Below are positions 24,481 through 33,405 of a stretch of DNA of 64,000 nucleotides, piece after piece. Every line of letters starts with the position of its first letter. Position 1 is the first letter of the stretch. The stretch spans positions 62,001 through 126,000 of the forward strand of contig CAYRNY010000016.1 in the NCBI GenBank assembly GCA_964425755.1. The letters are read 5' to 3'. The stretch is from CAYRNY01 sp964425755 (lineage in GTDB: Bacteria > Chloroflexota > Anaerolineae > Aggregatilineales > Aggregatilineaceae). The notes beneath the pieces are model-generated. The model did not search any database, had not been told where the DNA came from, and was given only the letters and a program-made list of their open reading frames with translations. Position numbers and translations under genes: made by a program.

Positions 24481-25821
24481 ATGATCCGCCGTGTAGAATG
24501 GTTCGTGATCGGCTTCATCGTCGCGGTGTATCTCGCGCTGGCGGGGCTGTACGCCGTGCGCACGCCGGACTGGCAGGCGCCCGACGAACCGGCGCACTAC
24601 AACTACGTGCGGCAGATCGTGGACGACCGCGCGCTACCCGTCTTGCAGCAGGGCGATTGGCAGCAGGAATACCAGGAAACGCTCACGGCGTCCGGCTTCC
24701 GGCCCGACCTGCTGGGCCGGCTCGACACGCTGCAGTACGAAGACCACCAGCCGCCGCTGTATTACCTGCTGCAAGCGCCGGTCTACGCGCTGGCGGATGG
24801 CGATCTGCTGGCGCTGCGGCTGTTCTCGGTGGTGTTGGGCGCGGGCGTGGTGCTGTGCGCGTGGGCCGTGCTGCGGACCGCGTTCCCTGGCGGGCCAGTC
24901 GTGGCATTGGCCGGGGCGGGATTCGTCGCGTTCCTGCCACAGCACCTGGCGATCCTCGGCAGCGTGAGCAACGACGCGCTCGCGGAGTTGGTCGTCGGGT
25001 TGACGCTGCTCGCGGTCGTGCGTTACCTGGACCAGCGGCGCGATCTCTCGCCGCTGGTGTTGGGCGCGCTGGTAGGGCTGGCGCTGCTGACCAAGACCAC
25101 GATCTACTTCCTGGGCGGGATCGTCGTGCTGGCGGTGCTGCTGCGCGGGCGGCGCGCACGCTGGGACCGGCGCACGCTGGGGGCGCATCTCAGCGCCGCG
25201 ATCGTGCCCGCGTTGCTGCTGGGCGGGCTGTGGTGGGCGCGGAATCTGAGCGTCTACGGCGGGACGGACGCCTTCGGCCTGCAGCGCCACGACGCGGTAA
25301 CGGTCGGGCAGATGCGCACCGACACCTACATCGAGGTGGTGTTGGGCGGCAGCGTGCGCCAGTACCTCAAGCACGCCGCCGAGACCACGTTCCACAGCTT
25401 TTGGGGCCAGTTCGGCTGGATGGCGTTGCCGATGCCGCTTGCGGTCTACCGCGTGCTGCTGCTGGGGACCGTCGCCGTGATCGCGGGCGCGGTGATCGTC
25501 GCGTGGCGGCAGCGTCTGCTGCGCCAGCTCAGCGGGCCACAGCGCGACGTGCTGGTTATCTTCGCCGCCGTGATCGCGTTCGTGTGCGCGGCGTATGTGC
25601 TGTATAACGTGGACTTCGTGCAGTTCCAGGGGCGCTATCTCTACCCGGCGCTGATCCCGATCGCGTTCGTGGTCGCGGTCGGGCTGCGGGGATGGGCGTC
25701 GCTGCTGGAGCCGCTGGCCCCGGCGCTGGCGTGGCTGCCCCTCGCCGCGATCGCCGTGTGGGCGCTGTTCGCGTGGTACGCGCTGGAAACGTACATCGTG
25801 CCGAACCTGCCGCACTGGTGA
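24481..25821 (+). CDS. GT-C-type membrane glycosyltransferase-like protein (GT39/DUF2142-like)
   Basis: 446 residues with about 10-12 membrane helices. The first periplasmic loop carries PDWQAPDEPAHYNYVR near residue 34; the D-E-P-x-H element is the acidic loop shared by ArnT/PMT-like GT-C transferases and DUF2142 proteins. Such proteins transfer sugars from polyprenyl-phosphate donors on the outer face of the membrane. Acceptor and donor unknown. Start at 24481 (MIRRVEWFV) begins directly with helix 1; the longer in-frame upstream extension is unlikely. Confidence 0.8.
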   Translation: MIRRVEWFVIGFIVAVYLALAGLYAVRTPDWQAPDEPAHYNYVRQIVDDRALPVLQQGDWQQEYQETLTASGFRPDLLGRLDTLQYEDHQPPLYYLLQAPVYALADGDLLALRLFSVVLGAGVVLCAWAVLRTAFPGGPVVALAGAGFVAFLPQHLAILGSVSNDALAELVVGLTLLAVVRYLDQRRDLSPLVLGALVGLALLTKTTIYFLGGIVVLAVLLRGRRARWDRRTLGAHLSAAIVPALLLGGLWWARNLSVYGGTDAFGLQRHDAVTVGQMRTDTYIEVVLGGSVRQYLKHAAETTFHSFWGQFGWMALPMPLAVYRVLLLGTVAVIAGAVIVAWRQRLLRQLSGPQRDVLVIFAAVIAFVCAAYVLYNVDFVQFQGRYLYPALIPIAFVVAVGLRGWASLLEPLAPALAWLPLAAIAVWALFAWYALETYIVPNLPHW

Positions 25822-25857
25822 GCGCCCCGCGCGGCAGCATGCAGGTGCCACAAAACC

Positions 25858-25891
25858 GCCGGGACGCAGGCCCTTTCGCCCACGTCCCGGC
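25858..25891. terminator. bidirectional hairpin between convergent genes
   Basis: A perfect 9-bp stem, GCCGGGACG (25858-25866) with CGTCCCGGC (25883-25891). On the minus strand it is followed by GGTTTTG, giving a fair terminator for the HerA-like gene. Confidence 0.5.
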
Positions 25892-25925
25892 GCGCGTCGT
25901 CAATGCTGAGGCGGCGCTTACCGGC

Positions 25926-28703
25926 TTACCACGCCGGGACCACCGCGGCCCTGCCACCGGTCGTGATCACGAACTGCGGCAGCCAGGCGATGCCGAACAC
26001 GGTCACGTAGATATCCTTCTTGTACGGCTTGATCGCGTACTCCTCGACCGTGTTGGCGATGCGGCCCCACTTGCGGTCGATGCGCGCCAGTTCGTGCTCC
26101 ATCTCCATCTGCGTTTCCTGGAGTTCGGCTTCCGTCTCCTGGATCACCAGTTCGGCCTGTGCCATCTGCCCGTGCGCCTCCTGGCGATAGCGCCGCGACC
26201 GGCTCACGCGGGAGAGCGTGTACGTCGTGCGGCCACGCAACAGGCTTAGTGCCGCCTCGCCCGCCGTGAACATCTCTTCGTTGCGCAGCGTCTGGGCTTG
26301 CTGCTGCTCCGCCCTGTAATCGTGTATGGCACGCCGCAGCCGCGCCTCCAGCCGGTCGAGCCGGTCATCATACTTCAACACGACTTTGTCGACTTCGTCG
26401 TCACGCGCCTGCCGCGCGATCTGGTGCGCCTGCACCAGAAAATCGCGCTCTGACATCCCCGGCTCGCCGTAGAGACCGAGGTCCGGGTTATGCGGGATCA
26501 CGAGGGCGGTGTTGTTGTAGATGTAGTCGACCAGCCCGCGCTTGAGCTGGGCCAGGCGCTTTGAGTCGCTCATGCCCGGCGCGAGGTCGCCGTACAGCAC
26601 ACCGGCGCGGTCCGGCGGACCTTCAAGCTCGCGCGGGTCAATGTACGCCGCTTCGTGTTCGTCCCAATGCAACAATCCGGCGCGGGGCACGTCCGGCACC
26701 TGGTAAGCGAACTGCCGCACAGCCGAAACGTTGCTCTTGCGATCGTTGAACCGCACTTCCGCCTGTGCCAACAGCACCGGCATATAGGCCAGGCGCGTGT
26801 CGCCCAGGTCGTCGGGACGCATCCCGGTGCGGTTCACCCACTCGCCGATCGCGCGGTTCGCCGACCGGCGCGGCGACAGGAAGAACTGCGCGATCGAGGA
26901 CGACAGCGGCGGCGGCGTATCCGAGTAGTCTGGCGGCAGCGGCGGCCCGTCGCCTTGCGGCGGGCGTCCCGGCAGCGTATAGCCCGTATTGCGCGCCGGT
27001 GGCTGCGGCCCGGATTGGTAAGTGCGGTCATCGGGCAGCGCGCGCTGCGTCTCCTGGTACCAGCGCTCGCTCTGAGACGCCTCGTCGGGCACGGCAGGAT
27101 CAAATTCCGGCGGGCGCGGTGGCGGCTGGCTGGCCGAGGCCGGCGACTCGTCGCGCGGCATCTCCGGCAGCGTGTCCGGCAACGGTGTCGATTCCGGCGG
27201 GCGTGGCGGTTCGGGCAGCGTATCGGGCTGCGGGGTGCGTTCGTGCGGATGCTGCTGGCGGTACGTCGGGTAGTATGGGTGATCGCGCTGATCGGCCATC
27301 AGTATACGGACCTGCTGGCGCGTCAGCGGCCCGCGTAGGTAGCTCATCGCCCAACGGGTGTGGATGGGCACGGGGCCGACCCGGTCGTGCACGTTGTGCA
27401 TCACGAACACGCGCGGCGCGATGGTGCTGAGCAGGCGGTCCACATCCCTGATGCTAAGCTGGTTGTCCACCGTCGCGACGGTTTGCAGCCCGTCCAGCAC
27501 CTTATTTTTGTCGTTCTCGGTTTGCAGCTTGCCGATGAACCACGTCCCCGCGTTCGCCAGGCCTTTATAATCGATATCGCCCGGGTTCTGCGTGGCGAGC
27601 ACCAGCCCTAACCCGAACGCGCGCGCCTGTTTCAGCAGGCGCAGGATCGGCTCCTTGCTGGGCGGATTGTACGGGTGCGGCGGGAAGTAGCCGAACACCT
27701 CGTCAAAATACATCAACGCGCGCAGGCTGGTCGTGCCGCTGAGCGCGCGCATCCACGCGAGCATATTTTCGAGCAGCAGCGTGACGATGAACATGCGCTC
27801 GGCTTCGCTGAGGTGCGCGATGTAAAAGATGCTCACACGCGGTTTGCCTTCAGGCGTGTAGAGCAGGCTCTGGATGTCCAGCGGCTCGCCTTGAATCCAG
27901 CTCTGGAAGCTGGGCGAGGCGATGATATTGTTCAGCTCCATTGCCAGCTTGAAGCGGTCTTTTTCCGGGAAGAACGTGTCGATGTCGAACACGCCCAGCT
28001 TGGCAAACGGGGGCTTCTGCACCTGGATGATCACGTCTTCCAGCGTCAGGTCTTGCCCCTGCCGCCACGCGTGCTCGAAGATGTTGCTGATCAGCACGTG
28101 CTCGCGGTCGCGCACCGGCTCGACGTTGCGCCCGACCAGCGCGAGCAGCGCGGTCGTGATGCCGCTGATGCGCTCGCGGTGAAACTCGTCGTCGCCCGGC
28201 AGCCAGCCGCCGCGCGGGGCCTGCATCGCGTCAAGGATGCTCACCGGCAGCCCGGCATCCGAACCGGGCGTGTAGATGCTGAAGCGTGCCTTGTTCTTGA
28301 AGCTCGCGATGCGCTGCCCGCTGATGTGCCAGCTTGCCAGGCCATCACGCCACTTCTGCGCGACATCGGCGGCGTACAGATCCACCTCCAGCCCGGCGCG
28401 ACGCGCATCGGCCACGTTCACCCAGGGCTCGAAATCCTCCGGGCGCAGGTCGGGGAACGCGAGCAGCAGGTTGGTGATGTCGCCTTTGGGATCGATCACG
28501 ATCGCGGGGATCTCGTCCAGTGCCGCTTCTTCCAGCAGCGAGATGCACAACCCGGTCTTGCCGCTGCCGGTCATGCCGACCACGACGGCATGCGTCGTCA
28601 GGTCGCGCGAATCGTAATACACCACCTCGTCCGACAGGCGGTGTGTGGCCGGGTCGTAGCGGCGACCCAGGTAGAATGTTGTTGGGGCCTCAATGAAGGG
28701 CAT
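25926..28703 (-). CDS. HerA/DUF87-type ATP-binding protein (COG0433-like)
   Basis: 925 residues. Walker A GMTGSGKT is at residues 43-50 in AVVVGMTGSGKTGLCISLLEEA, then AIVIDPKGDITN; Walker B is LMYFDEVFGYFPPHP; the sensor segment LATQNPGDIDYKG is typical of HerA/VirD4-like pumps. A Pro-rich, probably disordered linker (about 505-640) leads to a C-terminal region with a long charged helix (coiled coil, about 780-890). A DNA or protein translocase is likely. No NurA nuclease gene, the usual HerA partner, lies next to it. Confidence 0.88.
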   Translation of the reverse strand: MPFIEAPTTFYLGRRYDPATHRLSDEVVYYDSRDLTTHAVVVGMTGSGKTGLCISLLEEAALDEIPAIVIDPKGDITNLLLAFPDLRPEDFEPWVNVADARRAGLEVDLYAADVAQKWRDGLASWHISGQRIASFKNKARFSIYTPGSDAGLPVSILDAMQAPRGGWLPGDDEFHRERISGITTALLALVGRNVEPVRDREHVLISNIFEHAWRQGQDLTLEDVIIQVQKPPFAKLGVFDIDTFFPEKDRFKLAMELNNIIASPSFQSWIQGEPLDIQSLLYTPEGKPRVSIFYIAHLSEAERMFIVTLLLENMLAWMRALSGTTSLRALMYFDEVFGYFPPHPYNPPSKEPILRLLKQARAFGLGLVLATQNPGDIDYKGLANAGTWFIGKLQTENDKNKVLDGLQTVATVDNQLSIRDVDRLLSTIAPRVFVMHNVHDRVGPVPIHTRWAMSYLRGPLTRQQVRILMADQRDHPYYPTYRQQHPHERTPQPDTLPEPPRPPESTPLPDTLPEMPRDESPASASQPPPRPPEFDPAVPDEASQSERWYQETQRALPDDRTYQSGPQPPARNTGYTLPGRPPQGDGPPLPPDYSDTPPPLSSSIAQFFLSPRRSANRAIGEWVNRTGMRPDDLGDTRLAYMPVLLAQAEVRFNDRKSNVSAVRQFAYQVPDVPRAGLLHWDEHEAAYIDPRELEGPPDRAGVLYGDLAPGMSDSKRLAQLKRGLVDYIYNNTALVIPHNPDLGLYGEPGMSERDFLVQAHQIARQARDDEVDKVVLKYDDRLDRLEARLRRAIHDYRAEQQQAQTLRNEEMFTAGEAALSLLRGRTTYTLSRVSRSRRYRQEAHGQMAQAELVIQETEAELQETQMEMEHELARIDRKWGRIANTVEEYAIKPYKKDIYVTVFGIAWLPQFVITTGGRAAVVPAW

Positions 28704-28829
28704 ACGGAACCTGCCTTTAGTCTCTCATCTGGGAATGCTATCCGGTCCGAACGAAACACTTTTATCTTAGCACAAACTTTCTATTTTGCGGAACGTCTTT
28801 GCACCGCCACACCGCCGCGCCCGCACGGC

Positions 28830-29588
28830 TCACACCGCGTCGTAGTTGTAGAAGCCGTGCCCGGTCTTTTTGCCCAACTGGCCCGCGAAGACCTTCTGGC
28901 GCAACAGCGGCGCGGGGCAGTAACGCGCCTCGCCCCGGAAGCGCTGCAACGCCTCCAGCGTGCTGGTGACGACATCCAGCCCGATCTCGTCGGCCCACGC
29001 CAGCAGCCCGCGCGGGTACCCCATGCCGTCACGCATCGCGCTGTCCACATCTTCCGGTGCGAGGTCGTTGGCGACCATGGTATGCACGGCCTGGTTGATC
29101 AGGCTGCACACCAGGCGCGGACGCACCAACCCCGGCGCGTCCGGCACGCGCACCACGCCAAAACCGAGTTCTTCCCAAAAACGACGCGCGCGCGCGACCA
29201 TCTCGAACTCGGTCTGCAGCGCGGGCGCGAACTCCGCCAGCCCCGTCGGCGCGATCGGCGGCAGCAGGCCATAGCCGACGACACGCCCCGGGTTCTCGGT
29301 CCAACTGGCGATCTCCGTCGCGCTGGCGGCGAGCGCGCTCACCAGCAGCAGCGCATTATCCGGCAGGTTGCCCTCAACGCCCGCGACCAGCCATTCTTTG
29401 CCCGCCAGCGAATCGTTGAGGCTCTCGATCGCGACCTGGCAGCGCAGCGCTGCCCGGACCATGCGGTCCAGCACCTCCTGGTCTTCGAGTTCGTCCGCGA
29501 TGAACAGGTCAACCTTGTGATTCCGCGCCCGGCACAGCCCGGCGAGCGTGTCTACAAACGGCGTTTCGCCCACAATCAATACGCGCAT
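28830..29588 (-). CDS. 3-hydroxyacyl-CoA dehydrogenase-like protein with degenerate nucleotide site
   Basis: 252 residues. The C-terminal half is a normal 3HCDH dimer domain: PDAPGLVRPRLVCSLINQAV, then GMGYPRGLLAWADEIGLDVV and the end GKKTGHGFYNYD. The N-terminal half lacks the expected GxGxxG; it starts MRVLIVGETPFVDTLAG. The usual catalytic His in the H-F-x-P element appears as GLLPPIAPTG. So NAD binding and catalysis are doubtful; it may be a partner or regulator of the full dehydrogenase two genes upstream. Same direction as msrA, 107 bp downstream of it. Confidence 0.82.
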   Translation of the reverse strand: MRVLIVGETPFVDTLAGLCRARNHKVDLFIADELEDQEVLDRMVRAALRCQVAIESLNDSLAGKEWLVAGVEGNLPDNALLLVSALAASATEIASWTENPGRVVGYGLLPPIAPTGLAEFAPALQTEFEMVARARRFWEELGFGVVRVPDAPGLVRPRLVCSLINQAVHTMVANDLAPEDVDSAMRDGMGYPRGLLAWADEIGLDVVTSTLEALQRFRGEARYCPAPLLRQKVFAGQLGKKTGHGFYNYDAV

Positions 29589-29695
29589 GGAGTCTGGTTG
29601 TCGTCCTTATCCCGGCAGGTGAGGCATGGGGCGAGGATGGTGGGGCGCACCGGGATACGCCCCTGAATCTGTGCTCGGAACGTGCCCGTTAACAC

Positions 29696-30232
29696 TCACG
29701 CCTTCAACCGGTCAATGTACATCTTACGAAACTTCGCCACCTTCGGCGCGATCACAAACTGGCAGTAACCCTGCTGCGGGTTGCGCCGGAAATACTGCTG
29801 GTGATAGTCCTCCGCCGGGTAGAATTGCGCCAGCGGCGTGACCTCGGTCACGATCGGGTCGGGCCACAGCTTCGCCGCGTCGAGCGCCGCGATCTTGGCT
29901 TGCGCGACCTGGCGCTGCTGCTCGTCGTGGTAGAAGATCGCCGAGCGGTACTGCGTGCCCACGTCCGCACCCTGGCGGTTCAGGGTCGTGGGATCGTGGA
30001 TCGTGAAGAACACGTCCAGCAGATCGTCAAACGTCACCACGTCCGGATCGTAGGTGATCTGCACGACTTCCGCGTGCCCGGTCGTGCCGCTGCACACCAG
30101 CTCGTAGCTCGGGTTCTCCACGCTGCCGCCCGCATAACCGGACACCACCGCCTCGACACCCTGCAACTGTTCGTAAACCGCTTCGAGACACCAAAAACAC
30201 CCGCCGCCCAACGTCGCTTGTTCCGTCGCCAT
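29696..30232 (-). CDS. msrA: peptide methionine-S-sulfoxide reductase
   Basis: 178 residues; repairs oxidised methionine in proteins. Catalytic Cys lies in the motif GGGCFWCLEA (residues about 9-18), and YAGG, GHAEVVQITYDP, FFTIHDPTT and YRSAIF are all family motifs. The start at 30232 (MATEQATL) has GGAGGAT upstream, so 27 further in-frame codons are rejected. Lies between two 3HCDH-like genes on the minus strand. Confidence 0.96.
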   Translation of the reverse strand: MATEQATLGGGCFWCLEAVYEQLQGVEAVVSGYAGGSVENPSYELVCSGTTGHAEVVQITYDPDVVTFDDLLDVFFTIHDPTTLNRQGADVGTQYRSAIFYHDEQQRQVAQAKIAALDAAKLWPDPIVTEVTPLAQFYPAEDYHQQYFRRNPQQGYCQFVIAPKVAKFRKMYIDRLKA

Positions 30233-30327
30233 GATGTTATCCTCCACCGTCCAATCAGGCCCCACCGTGGTATAGCGTGTTGTTGCAGAATATAGCAGGT
30301 TCGGCGGCGGCATGCGCCCCGGATGGC

Positions 30328-31185
30328 TCAGGTAGCGGCCTCGCCGTCCGGATGGAACCCGGCACGCGTCGCACCATCACCGCCCAACCCGGCCTCGACC
30401 ATGCGCGCCAGCCGGGGATGGGGGCGGTACGGCGCGGCGTGGAACGTCGCTTCGTAGATCGCGCGTGTCACGGCGAAGACCGCCTCCGCACCCAGAAAAT
30501 CGATCTGGCGGAACGGCCCGCGTGTGAAGCCTGCCGCTTCCATCAAGCGATCGATCGTCTGCGGGTCCAGATTGCCCTCGTCCAGCAACGCCAGCGCCTC
30601 GCCATAGTAAGCCTGCGCGATGCGGTTGGTGACCAGCCCCGGCGAATCCTGCACGACCAGCGGCGTCTTGTTCATGCTGCGCACCAGGTCGACAACTTCG
30701 TCGAGCAGTTCCTGCCGCGTGGCCGGCCCGCGCACGACCTCGACCACGCCGGACATATACGCGGGGCGGCAGAAATGCAGGCCCAGCACGCGGTCGGGCA
30801 GGCGCGAGGCCCCGGCCAGCCGTGCCAGCGCGTGGCGGCTGGTCGTCAGTGCCAGGATGGTATTCGGGCGCACGACGCCATCCAACGCGCGCAGCAATTC
30901 CTGCTTGGTGCCCAGCTCGTCCGGGATCGCTTCGATCACGATGTCGGCGTGCGCGCAGCGTGCCAGGTCGGTCGTCAGCGTGAAGACACGCTTGGCCCGT
31001 CGCGCGACAAGGCGGTCGATGTGCTGCTCGCGGGCGGCGCGGTCAAGGCCCCGGCTGATCCGCGCCAGCGCCCGGCGCAGCGTCTTCGCGTCGGTATCGA
31101 GCAATGTGATGGCGTGATCGCCCACCGCGACCGCCTGCGCGATCTCGGTGCCGTTGGCACCTAAGCCCACGATCACGATGTGCAT
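30328..31185 (-). CDS. 3-hydroxyacyl-CoA dehydrogenase (3-hydroxybutyryl-CoA type)
   Basis: 285 residues, the usual length for a stand-alone enzyme that oxidises 3-hydroxyacyl-CoA with NAD. N-terminal Rossmann motif GLGANGTEIA with acceptor Asp in LLDTD; ADIVIEAIPDELGTKQEL; catalytic His in VLGLHFCRPAYMSGVVEVV; VVQDSPGLVTNRI starts the C-terminal domain. The start at 31185 has GGGAG upstream; 22 further codons are rejected. First of three genes likely read together (this, msrA, 3HCDH-like). Confidence 0.92.
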   Translation of the reverse strand: MHIVIVGLGANGTEIAQAVAVGDHAITLLDTDAKTLRRALARISRGLDRAAREQHIDRLVARRAKRVFTLTTDLARCAHADIVIEAIPDELGTKQELLRALDGVVRPNTILALTTSRHALARLAGASRLPDRVLGLHFCRPAYMSGVVEVVRGPATRQELLDEVVDLVRSMNKTPLVVQDSPGLVTNRIAQAYYGEALALLDEGNLDPQTIDRLMEAAGFTRGPFRQIDFLGAEAVFAVTRAIYEATFHAAPYRPHPRLARMVEAGLGGDGATRAGFHPDGEAAT

Positions 31186-31264
31186 GATCGCTCCCGTCTG
31201 TGGCGAAAGAACCCTGCCTTTAACTGTATTGAAAAGTCCCACGCGTGGCAAGCAACTGCACCCA

Positions 31265-31294
31265 TTTCAACTACGCGAAAATTGGTGCTATGAT
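31265..31294 (+). promoter_or_regulatory. candidate promoter of pcm
   Basis: TTTCAA (31265-31270), 18-base spacer, TATGAT (31289-31294), about 100 bases before the pcm ATG. Moderate match. Confidence 0.4.
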
Positions 31295-31395
31295 CTGATC
31301 ATAAGGATCCGATCACATCCGCAGCAGGTGCGCATTGGTGCCGGTGTCCGGCTGCGCCGATCCGCACCGCGCCGCCATCAAGGGACAAACCCGCC

Positions 31396-32061
31396 ATGTT
31401 TAACCAGCCAAATTTCGAAATCCTGCGCGAGCGTATGGTGCGCGAGCAGCTCGCCGGGCGCGACATCACCGATCCGCGCGTGCTGAACGCGATGCGCCGC
31501 GTGCCGCGTCACCGGTATGTGCCGCCGCAGATGCAGGACCAGGCGTACAGCGACGCACCGCTGCCGATCGGGAACGACCAGACGATCTCGCAGCCGTACA
31601 TCGTCGCGTACATGACCCAGGCGCTAGAGCTGTCACCTGATGACGTGGTACTGGAGATCGGCACCGGGTCGGGCTACCAAACGGCGGTGTTGTGCGAGAT
31701 CGCGCGGTTTGTGTATTCCCTGGAGCGTTACCCGGACCTGGCCGAGCGCGCGGCGAACATTCTCGACCAACTGGGATATGACAACGTCGAAATTCACACC
31801 GGCGACGGGAGCCAGGGCCTGCCGGACATGGCCCCATTTGACGCGATCATCGTCACCGCCGCCGCCCCGGCGATCCCCGGCCCGCTGCGCGCCCAACTCG
31901 CAGACGGGGGACGGCTCGTGCTGCCGGTCGGCAGCCGCTTCCAGCAGATGCTGCAGCGCGTGCGGCGGGATGGCGATTCGTGGCGTGTCGAAAACCTGCT
32001 GCCGGTGATGTTTGTGCCGCTGTACGGGCAGCACGGCTTCCAGCCACCGGACAACCCCTGA
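31396..32061 (+). CDS. pcm: protein-L-isoaspartate O-methyltransferase
   Basis: 221 residues; repairs isoaspartyl sites in aged proteins using SAM. N-terminal REQLAGRDITDPRVLNAMRRVPRH, then PLPIGNDQTISQPYIVAYM, motif I VLEIGTGSGYQTAVL and FDAIIVTAAAPAIP are all classical. Start at 31396, with AAGGGA upstream. Confidence 0.96.
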   Translation: MFNQPNFEILRERMVREQLAGRDITDPRVLNAMRRVPRHRYVPPQMQDQAYSDAPLPIGNDQTISQPYIVAYMTQALELSPDDVVLEIGTGSGYQTAVLCEIARFVYSLERYPDLAERAANILDQLGYDNVEIHTGDGSQGLPDMAPFDAIIVTAAAPAIPGPLRAQLADGGRLVLPVGSRFQQMLQRVRRDGDSWRVENLLPVMFVPLYGQHGFQPPDNP

Positions 32062-32094
32062 GCCTGTGACGGCGCGATTCTCCGCGCCTGCCCC

Positions 32095-32129
32095 CGAAAA
32101 ACGAACACACCCGGCCTCTACTCCGGGTG
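32095..32129 (-). terminator. terminator-like hairpin between convergent genes
   Basis: CACCCGG (32108-32114) pairs with CCGGGTG (32123-32129). On the minus strand a run of five T follows six bases later, so it may end the methyltransferase transcript. Confidence 0.4.
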
Positions 32130-32181
32130 CGGCTTTGAACGCAGCAGACAAGGCGCGTGATGCGCGCCCCTGCCCGTACGA

Positions 32182-33060
32182 TCAGGCGTGATTATTCAGC
32201 CGCGCCAGGTACTCCCGCGCGAACCCGCCGCGCTCCGTCGCGACCAGGACGCCCGCCAGCTTGTGCACGCGCAGCTCGCCATCGCGCCGGATCAGGCGCT
32301 GGATCTGCGTTTCGATCACTTCCATGAACGCTTCCCAGCTTATGCCGTCCGGTAGTTGGGGGGCGCGTAGATCGCGCGTGCTGTCGAGATACGCGACCGC
32401 CGGCTCGACCGCCGGGAAGTGCAGCGCGCTCGGCACGTCATAACGCGCCACCGCGCGAAAGTGCCGCGCAAGCTGCCGCACCCCGTTCTCCAACGTGAAG
32501 CGGTTGTGCGCCGGGATGAACTGCTGGCGCGGATAGCCCAACAGCGTGCAGGCGCGCCGTGCGATCGTGTCGAATTCTGCCATCGACACGGCGCTGTTCG
32601 TCGCCGTGACCAGGCACCCTTCGGGACGCAGCACGCGTTTGATCTCTTCCAGCGCGCCGGGGATGTCCGGCACGTGATACAGCATGTGGTTCGCCAGCAC
32701 CACGTCAAATGTCGCGCTGGCAAAGGGCAAATGTTGCGCGTCCAGCAGCGCGACATGCGCCACCCCGTCCGAATGGTCGCGCGCCTGCCGCAGCATCCCC
32801 AACGACACATCCCCGGCAATGAGCGGCCCGTCCGGTGCGCGCTCGCGAATCAGGTCAAAATAGTTTCCCGTCCCGGTACCGATATCGAGCACGCGCTCGT
32901 CGCCGCGCCAGGCCAGCTTATCCAGCACCCACTCCGGGAAATTGATGGGCGGGTGCGTGTATTCCTGGTGCGTGCGGATCCGCACGGCGAGATGTTCATC
33001 TGTCGCGTAGGCCGTCCGGGCCAATACATCGGGATCGGTTGAGGACTCTGTTTTGCTCAT
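32182..33060 (-). CDS. class I SAM-dependent methyltransferase
   Basis: 292 residues. Motif I VLDIGTGTGNYFDLI near residue 54, acidic motif II in AGDVSLGML, DAQHLPFASATFDVVLANHMLYHVPD (motif III/IV region), and LRPEGCLVTATN. This is the UbiE/Methyltransf_11 type; substrate unknown. The start at 33060 (MSKTESST) precedes a coherent N-terminus; the in-frame extension to 33219 looks noncoding. Convergent with pcm. Confidence 0.88.
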   Translation of the reverse strand: MSKTESSTDPDVLARTAYATDEHLAVRIRTHQEYTHPPINFPEWVLDKLAWRGDERVLDIGTGTGNYFDLIRERAPDGPLIAGDVSLGMLRQARDHSDGVAHVALLDAQHLPFASATFDVVLANHMLYHVPDIPGALEEIKRVLRPEGCLVTATNSAVSMAEFDTIARRACTLLGYPRQQFIPAHNRFTLENGVRQLARHFRAVARYDVPSALHFPAVEPAVAYLDSTRDLRAPQLPDGISWEAFMEVIETQIQRLIRRDGELRVHKLAGVLVATERGGFAREYLARLNNHA

Positions 33061-33405
33061 ATGCCAGTTTTCCACAGTTGTAATTGGCCGGGACCGACCA
33101 GCGTCACTAGCAAAGTGTACCCCCGTCGAACAAGGCACCACTCGCTGAGCGGTTCTTTGGCATCCAGGTTTGTGCCACCCGGCAAGCGGATGGTGAAATG
33201 GGCGCTGCCGCCCGGCCACATGGTAAACTAGTCGTAGTGTAGCATGACAGCCCGTGCTTATACCAGTGCACGCGTGTTTTTGGGATCGTTTTCACGTTTG
33301 AGAGGGCTACGCCATGCCACCGGCGACCTGCACGGCAATGTGACAGCACGGCGACCGGTCACGCGCACTATCTCTACACACGATTTTGCTGAGGAGAATC
33401 ACCCA

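Noticed and set aside
24634..25851. Minus-strand frame opposite the GT-C-type gene
   Set aside because: The plus strand has a coherent polytopic membrane protein; the antisense is Gln/Arg/His-rich shadow.
27675..29666. Long plus-strand frame antisense to the HerA-like gene
   Set aside because: It spans the HerA-like gene, an intergenic gap and the next gene on the other strand, and shows no domain; a codon-bias shadow.
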